From JAOZHU01 sp964506435 (lineage in GTDB: Archaea > Thermoproteota > Bathyarchaeia > Bathyarchaeales > Bathycorpusculaceae): a stretch of 64,000 nucleotides of DNA. Below the pieces are notes generated by a model. That model was not told the origin of the DNA, made no database searches, and worked only from the letters and a program-made list of their open reading frames with translations. Shown here piece by piece: positions 8,616 through 17,497 of the stretch; positions within the stretch are counted from its first letter, which is position 1, and every line of letters starts with the position of its first letter. The stretch is from NCBI GenBank assembly GCA_964506435.1, contig CAZDLK010000001.1, positions 1-64,000 of the forward strand. Direction: 5' to 3'. Position numbers and translations under genes: made by a program.

Positions 8616-8978
8616 TTACCTGAGGCTTGCGATTAGTTTCTGCGTAGTCAACAACGTAATTTTACGCCTGTTCGAATAAGACTTCGCATGGTCACTGAAT
8701 TTCTCACCTATCATTATGGGACTTGACAAGCCAACATCGTCTGACGCCGTATCCAAAGTAATAATAACGTTCACACCTATCGTCCTGTTCCAATCACGTA
8801 TCCAAACGCCCTGCTCCACGCGCCCCTTCTGAACAATAAGATCAAAATTACGCGAGATACCCGTGAAACCCTCAAGAGTCGCATTCTCCTGAAGTATCTT
8901 GTAACCTTCCTTATTGAAGTACCGCACAGCAAGCGCCATTAAACGCGACTTCAACGCTGAACCTTCTTCGCCACTCAT
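8616..8978 (-). CDS. PD-(D/E)XK-like hypothetical protein
   Basis: About 120 residues from the ATG at 8978, preceded by GAGAGAGCGAG; a longer frame from 9044 would overlap the divergent gene and is not favoured. The order HKR-like helix (SALKSRLMALAVRYFNKEGYKIL), then NFDLIVQKG and a strand with GVWIRDWNRTIGVNVI, resembles archaeal restriction-endonuclease-fold proteins, but the catalytic E-x-K is not clear, so it may be inactive or another fold. It converges on the adenylate kinase gene. Confidence 0.6.
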   Translation of the reverse strand: MSGEEGSALKSRLMALAVRYFNKEGYKILQENATLEGFTGISRNFDLIVQKGRVEQGVWIRDWNRTIGVNVIITLDTASDDVGLSSPIMIGEKFSDHAKSYSNRRKITLLTTQKLIASLR

Positions 8979-9044
8979 CTCGCTCTCTCTTCCCCAACTG
9001 TTATCTACTTGTTTATGGAAAAGTCTTTCGGAAGAGTACACCAC

Positions 9045-9245
9045 ATGGGCACCACATTAATCATCGTATGCAGCTGTTGCAGCGGCTTACTAATGGCTGC
9101 CGCTGACCAAAAAACAAGAACCTGCCCATACTGCGGCTCACGCGTAAACGTGCAAAAAGCCCTGCGCGTGGCTTCAGCGGAAAACGCCTTCCAAGCCTCC
9201 GAAATACTGAAAGAAATAAAACGCAAAAAAGGCTTCAACCGCTAA
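9045..9245 (+). CDS. DUF1922-type zinc-ribbon protein
   Basis: 66 residues from the ATG at 9045 (an in-frame ATG at 9009 would add 12 residues). A TTTATGG sequence about 30 bases before 9045 suggests a leaderless mRNA and supports the short start. The product has VCSCCSGLL then TCPYCGSRVNV, giving a four-Cys zinc ribbon, followed by the A-S-A-E-N-A-F-Q-A-S-E-I helix that matches the archaeal DUF1922 (MTH1184) family. Function unknown. Confidence 0.75.
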   Translation: MGTTLIIVCSCCSGLLMAAADQKTRTCPYCGSRVNVQKALRVASAENAFQASEILKEIKRKKGFNR

Positions 9246-9270
9246 AACAACACAACGACAACAGCACCCA

Positions 9271-9322
9271 GCCTATATATAGTTGCTTTATATAAGGGGG
9301 CTATAGTTTTCCCGAGCACTAG
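9271..9322 (+). repeat. dispersed TATA/GGGG element, copy 1
   Basis: A/T block (CTATATATAGTTGCTTTATA) followed by TAAGGGGGCTATAG and then CGAGCACTAG. The same order of blocks recurs at 19611, 29133 (minus), 36001 and 55811 (minus). This copy lies 62 bases before the MBL hydrolase start and probably also serves as its promoter. Confidence 0.6.
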
Positions 9323-9383
9323 CCTGCGAACGCAAGTCCTTTAAAACAAAGCCGACAATACTACTAGCAGCGAGGAAACAATT

Positions 9384-10073
9384 ATGCCCATCGAAACAAC
9401 ACCTGAAAAAAACACAGTCATGTTCGTCTGGTTCAACCATTACGCTGGAGTACTCATCAAAACACCCACAAAAACACTCGTAGTAGACCCAGTAGACGCA
9501 AAAGCACGCAACCTCCACGACGTAGACGCCATTCTAATAACACATGAACACTACGACCACTTAGACCAACGCTTAATAGCAGAAATACAAAAAGCCACAA
9601 ACTGCACGGTCATAGCCGACCCAGCATCCACAAAAAGACTACGCCACCTTATTCCACCAGAAAAACTCACGGAAATCCACCCGAACGAAGAAACAAAAAT
9701 AGGCGAAGTCTCCGTGAAAGCAGAACAATCCAACCATCCCGCATCGGCACCAGTCACTTTCATAATCACAAGCGAAGACGGCGTCAAAATATTCCACACA
9801 TCAGACAGCTTGCCATTCCCAGAACTTGCAGCCATCGGCGAAAGAGAAAAATTCGACGTAGTCTTCTGCACGGTAGGCATAGCACCTCACGCTTCACCTG
9901 AAACAGGCGTCGAAATCGCAAAATTAACAAAGCCGCAAGTAGCTGTTCCTTACCACACTAGCACAGTTGCAAGCCAAGAAAAGTTCGCTGAGCTTTTAAA
10001 GAAGGAACTTCCAAGAACCGCCTGCTTAATTGCCGCACTAAACAACATCTATCAAGTGTCAAAAAGGAAGTGA
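9384..10073 (+). CDS. MBL-fold metal-dependent hydrolase (UPF0173-like)
   Basis: A 229-residue metallo-beta-lactamase-fold hydrolase of the UlaG/UPF0173 type. The zinc motif THEHYDHLD is near residues 53-61, with EQSNHPAS near 115, FHTSDSLPF near 135 and a final PYHTST near 190 supplying the other ligands. It probably hydrolyses a small phosphorylated or lactone substrate, which cannot be named. The stop overlaps the possible GTG start of pyrE by 4 bases, so the two are in one operon. Confidence 0.85.
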   Translation: MPIETTPEKNTVMFVWFNHYAGVLIKTPTKTLVVDPVDAKARNLHDVDAILITHEHYDHLDQRLIAEIQKATNCTVIADPASTKRLRHLIPPEKLTEIHPNEETKIGEVSVKAEQSNHPASAPVTFIITSEDGVKIFHTSDSLPFPELAAIGEREKFDVVFCTVGIAPHASPETGVEIAKLTKPQVAVPYHTSTVASQEKFAELLKKELPRTACLIAALNNIYQVSKRK

Positions 10074-10699
10074 AAACAATGCAGAAAAACAACGAAACAA
10101 AAAAAGTTGAAATAGCAAAAATTCTGCACAAAATAGACGCCTTAAAATTCGGACTCTTCAAACTCACAAACGGCAAAGTAAGCCCTTACTACGTGGACCT
10201 CAGAATAGTTTCAAGCTTCCCAGACGCTTACAGGCAAATATGCGACTTCTACGCAGAAGCAATAACCAGCCAGATAGGACTCAAAAACTTCGACAGAATA
10301 GCAGGCGTACCCATCGCAGGCATACCTTTCGCGTCGCAAATCGCCTACAACCTCAAAAAACCCTTCCTATACGTGCGCAAAGGCGTTCGACGACATGGAC
10401 GACAAAGACGCGTAGAAGGCGTTCTCGCTCCAGGCAACCAAGTTCTAATAGTTGACGACTTAGTCACCACAGGCTTAACCCTGAAAAAAGCCGCAGAAGC
10501 CGTAACCGCTGAAGGCGGAATAGTCAAACAGGCAATTGCGCTTTTGGACAGAGAAGAAGGCGGAAAAGAAAACCTAGCAAAACACGGAATCCAACTGCAC
10601 ACGCTACTTAAAATCAGCGACGTAGCCCACACGTTATACGACATAGGCGCCATAGACGAAGAAAAGCTGAAAACCATCAAAAAACAAATCAAAAAATAA
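10070..10699 (+). CDS. pyrE: orotate phosphoribosyltransferase
   Basis: Transfers ribose-5-phosphate from PRPP to orotate, giving OMP in pyrimidine synthesis. About 209 residues: VSPYYVDLR near 36, AGVPIAGIPFASQIA near 82, the flexible loop with RKGVRRHGRQRRVEG near 103, and the PRPP-binding motif VLIVDDLVTTGLTL near 125. A GTG at 10070 overlaps the preceding stop (GTGA); the ATG at 10079, with GGAAGTGA before it, is an equally possible start. The loop normally has HG directly after Lys residues, as here. Confidence 0.93.
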   Translation: MKTMQKNNETKKVEIAKILHKIDALKFGLFKLTNGKVSPYYVDLRIVSSFPDAYRQICDFYAEAITSQIGLKNFDRIAGVPIAGIPFASQIAYNLKKPFLYVRKGVRRHGRQRRVEGVLAPGNQVLIVDDLVTTGLTLKKAAEAVTAEGGIVKQAIALLDREEGGKENLAKHGIQLHTLLKISDVAHTLYDIGAIDEEKLKTIKKQIKK

Positions 10700-10724
10700 C
10701 AGAAAAAAGGCGCTGCAAAACATA

Positions 10725-11285
10725 TTAGTCATAGAAGATTAAGTTTTTCTCTTCCAGCAACACATGCAGCTTCTCAACTGCAGTATAAACGTCCTGCTCT
10801 TTCTTAGCGCCAGTGCAAACAAGCTTTCCGCTTGCGAACAGCAGAATCACAACTTTCGGCTCATCCATCCTGTAAATTAAGCCGGGAAACTGTTCAGGCT
10901 CATACATTGTTCTTCCAAGCGTGAACGCTGCTTTTTCTAAGTCAATCATGCCGCCTAAGCTTGCTGAGGCGACTATGTTCTGTATTTTCAAATCTGGTTT
11001 ACTGATGATTATTATTCCGCCTTTCTTCAGTTCTTTTATAACTTTCATCACTGCCCCGCGTGCTTCTTTTTCGGATTTTGCACCTGTGCACACCATTTTC
11101 CCAGAGTTAAAAATCAAAGTTGCCGTTTTCGGCCTTTTCAGCCTGAAAACAAGTCCGGGAAACTGTTCTGGACGGTATTCCACACCAGGGTACCCTTTAA
11201 CCACGGCGTTCAAGTCAACTTTCTGGTTTAAAGTTGCAGAAGCGACGACGTTTTCAATATTTATTACAGCTTTAACTTGTGGCAT
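10725..11285 (-). CDS. tbp: TATA-box-binding protein
   Basis: General transcription factor that binds and bends TATA DNA. About 186 residues from the ATG at 11285, preceded by AAGGGGAG; a longer frame from 11372 is rejected because TBP normally begins near this point. Two direct repeats each carry a FPGL(V/I)(F/Y)R segment, a ...SGK(M/L)VCTGAK segment and following helix, the saddle signature. The repeats are at about residues 1-90 and 95-186. It ends in an acidic ...LIFYD tail. It is upstream of the signal peptidase gene's end by 67 bases, on the same strand. Confidence 0.96.
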   Translation of the reverse strand: MPQVKAVINIENVVASATLNQKVDLNAVVKGYPGVEYRPEQFPGLVFRLKRPKTATLIFNSGKMVCTGAKSEKEARGAVMKVIKELKKGGIIIISKPDLKIQNIVASASLGGMIDLEKAAFTLGRTMYEPEQFPGLIYRMDEPKVVILLFASGKLVCTGAKKEQDVYTAVEKLHVLLEEKNLIFYD

Positions 11286-11352
11286 AAACTCCCCTTCACG
11301 TTTATATGCGCTTAAATATCCTTCTATAAAGTGGTTCGCTTTATAAATACAT

Positions 11353-12021
11353 CTATAACCCTTCAAGTGCACCTGTTTCTAGCGGTTCAGGCTCAGCGGC
11401 TGGCGCTTTTCTCTTAAGCAAGGGCAACACAAACTCTATGATTACTATTATGAGGATAAGCGTTATTACTATGGGTAACCCCATGGAGCTGCGCATAAAG
11501 AGAATAGCGTGTCCCACCCATGGAATGCGCATGATAACTTTGCCTACTACTAGATTTTCATTCACTTTTCCCCACGGGTCATATTCTGAAGGACGAATCG
11601 CATTGGGCCAAGTGTTTATCGGGTTTCCATCGCCTTTCGTGTAAAAATATAATATGCCATCTTCGCTTACGCCTTTGGCGGCTATTCTATGCACGATTAG
11701 CTCATCGTACGCTGTTGGCTTGTGGAAAACAATTATGTCGCTGTTCGGGTAATCTGCGTTTAGGTCTTCTGGTGCTACGCCTTGGATGATTATGAGGTCG
11801 CCGACGTGTAATGTTCGGTCAAATGGATGCGTCCATCCGTTGCATGTTGCGTCTTGCGGAATGCACATGCTGCCTGTTACTACTGCCAGCGCAGGGTACG
11901 ATGTGTTTAGGGCTAGTTGTACGCTGAACCAGAATCCGAGGACTATTAGTACGATTGAGCCGATGATTATGGCGGTTTGGATGTAGTCGTTTTTCCAAAG
12001 TTTTTTGAGAGTGGCGGTCAC
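11353..12021 (-). CDS. signal peptidase I, archaeal/ER type
   Basis: Membrane protease that removes signal peptides from exported proteins. 222 residues: an N-terminal membrane helix (AIIIGSIVLIVLGFWF), the nucleophile Ser51 in VTGSM, the general-base His in DELIVHRI near 112 (His instead of the bacterial Lys marks the ER/archaeal type), and the TKGDGNP motif near 130. A second membrane helix near 180-200 is followed by a charged tail. It probably processes the secreted proteins seen in this window. Confidence 0.93.
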   Translation of the reverse strand: MTATLKKLWKNDYIQTAIIIGSIVLIVLGFWFSVQLALNTSYPALAVVTGSMCIPQDATCNGWTHPFDRTLHVGDLIIIQGVAPEDLNADYPNSDIIVFHKPTAYDELIVHRIAAKGVSEDGILYFYTKGDGNPINTWPNAIRPSEYDPWGKVNENLVVGKVIMRIPWVGHAILFMRSSMGLPIVITLILIIVIIEFVLPLLKRKAPAAEPEPLETGALEGL

Positions 12022-12175
12022 GGAGTTGCCTTCTGCTATTTGTCAAGCTTTCTTTGTTCATTAGGTAGTCTATGTTTTAAAACTTGCTGCTTTTTGAAAA
12101 GGAAAAAATGTGGGAGTGAAAGGAATAATCGTGAGTGTTAGCTTGAGCTTTGATGGTTTTTGCTGTTGTTAGTGT

Positions 12176-12346
12176 TTAAATTTTCTTTTTGCTGAGAACT
12201 TCACGGAAAGTAGCCTTGCATTTTGGGCATTCGAAAAGCCCGATTTCTAGTTGCATTCTTTTTCCTGCTTTGTCTGGGCGTCCAGCCATCTTCCATGCTT
12301 TCTTTGGCCTTGGTGAGTCTGTTCCACATTTTGGACATTTAGCCAT
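12176..12346 (-). CDS. Cren7-like zinc-ribbon chromatin protein candidate
   Basis: 56 residues from the ATG at 12346, with GGAGGA seven bases upstream; the frame stays open further upstream but the added sequence looks non-coding. CPKCG and CPKC pairs form a zinc ribbon around a core KKAWKMAGRPDK ... LEIGLFECPKC ... FREVL. This core resembles the crenarchaeal DNA-binding protein Cren7 (W, then I-G-L-F, then F-R) with a zinc ribbon added, as in related proteins of Thaumarchaeota and Bathyarchaeia (from memory). A general zinc-ribbon protein is the alternative. Confidence 0.65.
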   Translation of the reverse strand: MAKCPKCGTDSPRPKKAWKMAGRPDKAGKRMQLEIGLFECPKCKATFREVLSKKKI

Positions 12347-12942
12347 TTCATTGTCCTCCATAATTACTCCATATGAATGGTTTCTTATGATGGTAGATAA
12401 ATAATTTTCCATTGTTTTCGAATAGAAATCTCCCGTTTGGAAATCAAGATTAAACATGTTTTTGTAAAAAGCCATAGAAGCCTGTTTTAAGCAGCTAAGT
12501 ATTGTATAAACAAGATGCATGCAAAACGCGGAAGCCACGGTTAAGGATAGGTCTTCGTTTTTGAGGAAATTTAAACCTAAAAAATCTAGAAAATAGAAGA
12601 ATAAGCATTTCTTTAAATCATTTGGGGCAAAACATAGTGCCATTAAGCTTGCTTGTGCTGTGGAAAGATAGCCTTTATTTTAATATGAGGGAGATGAAGT
12701 GTTGGTTCTGACTGTTTGAACCGCAAGCTTTTTAGGTGAGCAGTGTACATTTGCATTGTGGTGTTACTGTTTGCACGTTCAGTAACACTGCCCTTTTTCT
12801 CCCTCCCCCCACAATTCGCCAAAATCATCAAAAACAAAGAATTTCCGAAATAAACGAACTCCAATCTTCTCAGCAACAGCATGCCAAAACGTTTTTACAG
12901 CGGATTCCCCGCTAATGTTCACGGTATCTGAGGCTTACCTAT
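12347..12942. other. intergenic region before the Lhr helicase
   Basis: About 600 bases holding the divergent promoters of the Cren7-like gene and the helicase. Long frames on the minus strand (to 12643 and to 12882) have hydrophobic but patternless products and no ribosome-binding sites. One clear inverted repeat is listed at 12761-12788. Confidence 0.5.
12761..12788. promoter_or_regulatory. 9-bp inverted repeat
   Basis: GTGTTACTG (12761-12769) and CAGTAACAC (12780-12788) are perfect reverse complements separated by 10 bases. Followed on the plus strand by a pyrimidine-rich tract. It could be an operator or a hairpin at a transcript end; the neighbours do not decide. Confidence 0.4.
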
Positions 12943-15819
12943 TTGCAGGAATCTTCTGAAAACGTTTTTGAATCGCTCGTGAAGCCAGTTCGAAGGCTCA
13001 TTGAACAGAAAGGATTTCCTAAACCAACCGAGCCTCAGGAGAAAACAATCCCAAAAATTCTCGAAGGCAAAAACGTCCTACTAATCTCGCCTACAGCCAC
13101 AGGCAAAACCGAAGCCGCATTTCTCCCCGTCCTAAGCATGCTGCTTCAACAACCGCAAACACCAGGAATTAAAGTCTTATACATCACGCCATTACGCGCA
13201 TTAAACCGAGACATGCTTGAACGATTGGAGTGGTGGTGCAACAACCTAGACATCAAACTCGCAGTCAGACACGGCGACACAGACACAAAAGAGCGCACAC
13301 GACAGTCAAGAAGCCCACCAGATATCCTAATAACCACGCCTGAAACGTTGCAGGCTATACTTTCAGGGTGGCTACTGCGCCAGCACCTGCAGAGCTTGCG
13401 GTGGGTGGTGATAGACGAGGTGCATGAGTTAGCGGACAGCAAACGTGGAAGCCAACTTGCCTTAGCATTGGAGCGCGTGAGAAATCTTGTAGGCAGAGAC
13501 TTCCAAATGATAGGCTTGTCAGCTACCATCGGCAGCCCTGAGAAGGTGGCGCAGTTTCTCGTCGGCAACAGCCGCCCTGTGGAAATTATCCGTGTCCCCG
13601 TCGCAAAAATGGTGCGGTTAAAAGTGATTTTTCCGCAGCCTACAGAGGAGGATGTGCGGTTGGCGGGAAAGCTTTACACGCATCCAGAAGTAGCTGCACG
13701 GCTAAGGATAATTCGCGACTACATGAGCAAGCGCAAATCCGTGCTTTTATTCACGAATACGCGTTCAGTTTCAGAGGTTTTAGCCAGCAGGCTCAAAGTC
13801 TGGGACATGGATTTTCCCGTTTCTATCCATCATGGCTCTCTCGCTAAGCCTTCGCGCATAGCGGCAGAAACAGGCTTGAAAAAGGGCGAGTTGAAGGGGC
13901 TTATCGCCACCAGCAGCCTCGAACTGGGCATTGATATTGGACGCATTGACTTGGTTATCCAATACATGAGCCCACGGCAAGTAACAAGACTCATTCAACG
14001 CGTGGGCAGGGCAGGGCACAGTGTTGGTCGCGTGGCGGAAGGCGTGATTATCGGCATGGACTCCGACGACACGTTGGAGGCGTTGGTTATTGCGCGGCGA
14101 GCGTTGAAAGAGGAGTTGGAGCCTGTAGGTGTTCCGCCTAAGCCGTATGACGCGTTAACGCATCAGGTGGCAGGGTTGCTGCTTAAAAACAAGCGTTTAG
14201 ACTTCAGCGAGATTTTAACTGTAGCACATAATGCTTACCCGTACTTGGACATGACTCTGGATGACGTGGAGAAAGTGCTTAAGTACATGCATGAGCGGTT
14301 TCCGCGCTTAGCTTGGGCTTCCTTCGAAGACAAAGTTGTCTTAAAGCCGCAGAGAACCAACGCGCTTTTCGAGTATTACTTTGACAATTTATCCATGATT
14401 CCTGAAGAGAAACAGTTCCTCGTAATAGACGATTTGACCAATACTTCAATCGGCGTTTTGGATGAGGCATTTATGGCGGAATACGGCAAAGCAGGCACAA
14501 AATTCATCATCCGCGGTAGCCCATGGCAAATAATACACGCAACAGAGGACAAAGTGTACGTGCGCGCCGTGGACGACCCGACTGGAGCAATACCAAGCTG
14601 GATAGGCGAAGAAATCCCCGTGCCCCTTGAAGTGGCACAAGAAGTAGCCGCAATACGCGGTGTCGTGGAAGAAAAAATGCACAGTGGACTTTCACCTGAA
14701 GAAGTCTCCGCGCTGCTCAGTGAAAGGTACCCAGCAGATACGGCAACGATTCAACGCGCCTTAGCAGAGACAATAGAGCAGGTGCACGCGGACATGGCGG
14801 TGCCTACGCCGAATCGAATAGTCTTCGAAGACTGGGAAGACTTCGTCATAATCCACGCTAACTTCGGTTCCCTTACGAACCGCGCTCTGGCGCAGTTGCT
14901 GGGGCAAATTCTCTCAGACAAACTTGGACACGGCATAGTCGTGCAACACGACCCATACCGCATCTTCGTGCAGACCTTGGGCGCAGCCAACTCAACACGC
15001 ATTCTTGAAGTGTTCGATGAACTGCGCATCATGCCAGAGCAAATAGTCAAGGAGACCGTGACGCGGTCAACCGTGAAAACAGGCTTATTCAAACGCCGCG
15101 TAATCCACGTAGCACGCCGCTTCGGAGCATTGAAAAAGTGGGCTGACTTCAGCAACGTGAGCTTGCAGAAGCTGATAACGAGCTTCGAGGGCACGCCAAT
15201 CTACGAGGAAGGCTTGAAAGAAGTTTTCACGAAAGACCTTGACGTTGACGGGCTGGTTCAAGCTTTAGGCAAAATGCGCACAGGCGAAATTCGCTTGCAA
15301 ATAGTTGACAACGGCGGCAACGCAACGCCAGTTGCCCGCGTAGGCATCGAACGCGTAAGCATGAAGACCGACCTTATCCCGCCTGAACGCATGCGCGCTG
15401 TGCTGGTGGAATCCGCAAAAGCCCGATTGCTGAGTGAAACAGACACTTTTGTGTGCACGAACTGCTGGGATTACTTGGAGATGCTTCGCGTCAAAGACTT
15501 GCCTGAGCAGCCTAAATGCCCCAGATGCGGTTCACAGGCAATAGGGCTTTTAAAAGTGGATGAGGAAGCCGCGTTGCCTCTAATTGAGAAAAAGGGACAG
15601 AAGCTGGCTAAGACTGAAGAAAGATTGCATGTGCATGCAGTGGCGACTGCGCGGCTAATTGCAAAGTACGGTAAAACCGCAGCTGTAGCTCTGAGCGCTA
15701 GAAAAGTTCAGTCTTCAGATATCGAGAGCGTTTTGGAGAAAGAGCCGAAGCTCACGGACAGGCTTTACGAGTTGGTTCTTGAAGCGGAGCGCAAGGCGTT
15801 AAGCAGGCGGTTCAGCTAG
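12943..15819 (+). CDS. Lhr-type DEAD/DEAH-box helicase
   Basis: A 958-residue superfamily 2 helicase of the Lhr group, acting on DNA repair or RNA/DNA hybrids. Q-like motif EPQEKT near 30, Walker A SPTATGKTEAAF near 49-60, DEVHEL near 150, GLSATIG near 190, a second RecA domain with TSSLELGIDIG near 320 and QRVGRAGH near 350, then winged-helix and Lhr-specific domains. A C-terminal zinc ribbon (CTNCWDY ... CPRCGS) near 843-868 and a helical end follow. The TTG at 12943 is the first start in frame, with GAGG nine bases upstream. It overlaps the convergent membrane protein gene by 21 bases. Confidence 0.93.
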   Translation: MQESSENVFESLVKPVRRLIEQKGFPKPTEPQEKTIPKILEGKNVLLISPTATGKTEAAFLPVLSMLLQQPQTPGIKVLYITPLRALNRDMLERLEWWCNNLDIKLAVRHGDTDTKERTRQSRSPPDILITTPETLQAILSGWLLRQHLQSLRWVVIDEVHELADSKRGSQLALALERVRNLVGRDFQMIGLSATIGSPEKVAQFLVGNSRPVEIIRVPVAKMVRLKVIFPQPTEEDVRLAGKLYTHPEVAARLRIIRDYMSKRKSVLLFTNTRSVSEVLASRLKVWDMDFPVSIHHGSLAKPSRIAAETGLKKGELKGLIATSSLELGIDIGRIDLVIQYMSPRQVTRLIQRVGRAGHSVGRVAEGVIIGMDSDDTLEALVIARRALKEELEPVGVPPKPYDALTHQVAGLLLKNKRLDFSEILTVAHNAYPYLDMTLDDVEKVLKYMHERFPRLAWASFEDKVVLKPQRTNALFEYYFDNLSMIPEEKQFLVIDDLTNTSIGVLDEAFMAEYGKAGTKFIIRGSPWQIIHATEDKVYVRAVDDPTGAIPSWIGEEIPVPLEVAQEVAAIRGVVEEKMHSGLSPEEVSALLSERYPADTATIQRALAETIEQVHADMAVPTPNRIVFEDWEDFVIIHANFGSLTNRALAQLLGQILSDKLGHGIVVQHDPYRIFVQTLGAANSTRILEVFDELRIMPEQIVKETVTRSTVKTGLFKRRVIHVARRFGALKKWADFSNVSLQKLITSFEGTPIYEEGLKEVFTKDLDVDGLVQALGKMRTGEIRLQIVDNGGNATPVARVGIERVSMKTDLIPPERMRAVLVESAKARLLSETDTFVCTNCWDYLEMLRVKDLPEQPKCPRCGSQAIGLLKVDEEAALPLIEKKGQKLAKTEERLHVHAVATARLIAKYGKTAAVALSARKVQSSDIESVLEKEPKLTDRLYELVLEAERKALSRRFS

Positions 15820-16386
15820 TGGCGACGCCTGTTTGGGGTTTTCCTGTGGGTTTAAGTGGTTTATTTTGAGTTGTTGATAGAAGAGAAAACAACCAATGGC
15901 TCCGGCGATTCCGCCACCTATAGAGGCGGACATTACGCTTAAACCCAAGATGTATAGGGCAAAAAGCAGTGGAACAAGAACCCCAAAAGTAAGCAAAATG
16001 TACAGGCTCATGGTTTTTGGGATACCCCACCTGAAGGCGAGTTTATACCAGCCTTTCAAGTTTAGCAGGTCTCGTGCCTTCAGCGGTTCCGTGACATTTG
16101 TTTCGCGTCGCAGCTTGTCGGCTTCTCTTTGATTCGCAACTATAGCAAACGGAAAGGCGACCAATGATATTACGAAAGCAATCCCAAAAAACACCAAAAC
16201 CAAAGCGACTTGCAGGAAATAAAGCGAAATACAAGCCAGCGACATCAAACCACATACTAAACCGCCCAAATAGTGGATTTTTGCCTTTGAGCGGCGCGCA
16301 TGTCTCACACAGAACGGTATTAGGACGACAAATAATACTGCGCTGAAGATAAGGAAATATTCTGCCGTTGCGTTCAAACCGCGCAC
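15799..16386 (-). CDS. multi-pass membrane protein, unknown function
   Basis: 195 residues with about five membrane helices: near 8-25, 40-60, 62-82, 125-145 and 147-170, with a charged loop between the third and fourth (NQREADKLRRETN). A Gly-rich GGGIAGAIG segment lies in the last helix and the tail is Pro-rich. No family is recognised. The 3' end overlaps the helicase gene by 21 bases in convergent orientation. Confidence 0.7.
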   Translation of the reverse strand: MRGLNATAEYFLIFSAVLFVVLIPFCVRHARRSKAKIHYLGGLVCGLMSLACISLYFLQVALVLVFFGIAFVISLVAFPFAIVANQREADKLRRETNVTEPLKARDLLNLKGWYKLAFRWGIPKTMSLYILLTFGVLVPLLFALYILGLSVMSASIGGGIAGAIGCFLFYQQLKINHLNPQENPKQASPLAEPPA

Positions 16387-16577
16387 CCACTAATGCCCGT
16401 CTATGTGGTTTGTCTTATTAAATTTTTTACATGCAAACTAAACAACCCGATTACCTACGCATAATTCTCCTCGGCAATGTGTATCCAGCATAAATAGTGC
16501 TGTTATCAACAACTTTTTAAGCGATAAACCGCCTTAATCTGCATAAGCATTCATTTAACGGCGAGGAGATTAAACGA

Positions 16578-16904
16578 GTGGAAATAAGCCGAAAAAAGCT
16601 GCGTGAAGAAGTTCTTGAACGCGTCAAATACGTTAAAACCTGCGTTATGGCAAGGGAACTTTGCCTCTTAGTGCGCACAAACCGCGCTGTACTGGAGCCT
16701 AAAGACGTGAAAGAAATCTGCAGTTACATATCCAGCCTCTGCAAAGAAGAAGGCTGCACGGAACCCAGCGGCCTCTGCAAAAAAGCAGCTGAAGCAGTTG
16801 GCTCCAAAGATGAGGCAAAATACTTGGAACTGTGCGCTCAAAGCTGCGTGAAATGCGGCGAAGCTAAACGACCTATGCCGAAACGAGAAACTTATGTGGC
16901 ATAA
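16578..16904 (+). CDS. small Cys-rich helical protein
   Basis: 108 residues, GTG start with GAGGAG ten bases upstream. It is predicted all-helical and has nine Cys residues (KTCVMARELCLL, KEICSYISSLCKEEGC, GLCKK, LELCAQSCVKCG). The spacing recalls four-helix Cys-rich metal-binding bundles of the DUF326 kind, but the match is loose. It lies 59 bases before the methyltransferase gene on the same strand, so co-expression is possible. Confidence 0.7.
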   Translation: MEISRKKLREEVLERVKYVKTCVMARELCLLVRTNRAVLEPKDVKEICSYISSLCKEEGCTEPSGLCKKAAEAVGSKDEAKYLELCAQSCVKCGEAKRPMPKRETYVA

Positions 16905-16963
16905 ACTATGCGCAAAATCTTTAAGGAGAAATAGTTTCTAAAACCCCTCTAGAGGCTTACAAC

Positions 16964-17440
16964 ATGTTCATTGCACCTTTCGTTCCAAGCCCAGCGCCCG
17001 TGATTCAACGCATGCTACAATTAGCTGACCTGAAACCCGGCGAAGTATTGTTTGACTTAGGCGCAGGCGACGGCAGATCAGTCATAATGGCGGCTAAAGC
17101 GTTCAGCGCCCGAGCCGTCGGCGTGGAGCTAAGAGAAGACCTAGCGAAAAAAGCGTTAAGCACCATACACGATAACGGATTATCTGACCGCGTAACCATA
17201 GTGAACGGCGACATGTTCACCGTGAACTTAACATCTGCAGACGTGGTTTTCCTGTATCTAACAACAAGCGCAAACGAGAAAATCAGACCGAAACTGGAAA
17301 CTGAGCTTAAAGCGGGCGTGCGCGTGGTCTCACATGACTACGAAATCATAGGCTGGAAACCTGAAAAAGTGGAGAATTTCTGCGAAAACCCGCAGCTGGG
17401 TTACCCGTCGCATACGCTTTACTTGTACAAAAAACCATAG
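16964..17440 (+). CDS. aKMT-like protein lysine methyltransferase
   Basis: 158-residue SAM-dependent methyltransferase. The SAM loop DLGAGDGR is at residues 31-38, the acidic GVELRE near 53, a NGDMF motif near 79 and VVSHDYEI near 119. The overall order from FIAPFVPSPAPVIQRML to SHTLYLY closely matches the crenarchaeal aKMT enzyme of about 160 residues, which methylates many lysines, including chromatin proteins such as Cren7. That a Cren7-like gene lies 4.6 kb away fits but does not prove the same substrate. Confidence 0.85.
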   Translation: MFIAPFVPSPAPVIQRMLQLADLKPGEVLFDLGAGDGRSVIMAAKAFSARAVGVELREDLAKKALSTIHDNGLSDRVTIVNGDMFTVNLTSADVVFLYLTTSANEKIRPKLETELKAGVRVVSHDYEIIGWKPEKVENFCENPQLGYPSHTLYLYKKP

Positions 17441-17497
17441 ATTAGTGGTTTTAGCGGGAAAAACATTTTTAGTCATTCCCTGTTTCTCAAGTTAAAT

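Noticed and set aside
12347..12643. Upstream extension of the Cren7-like protein to 155 residues
   Set aside because: Patternless hydrophobic sequence, no ribosome-binding site, while a GGAGGA site precedes the ATG at 12346.
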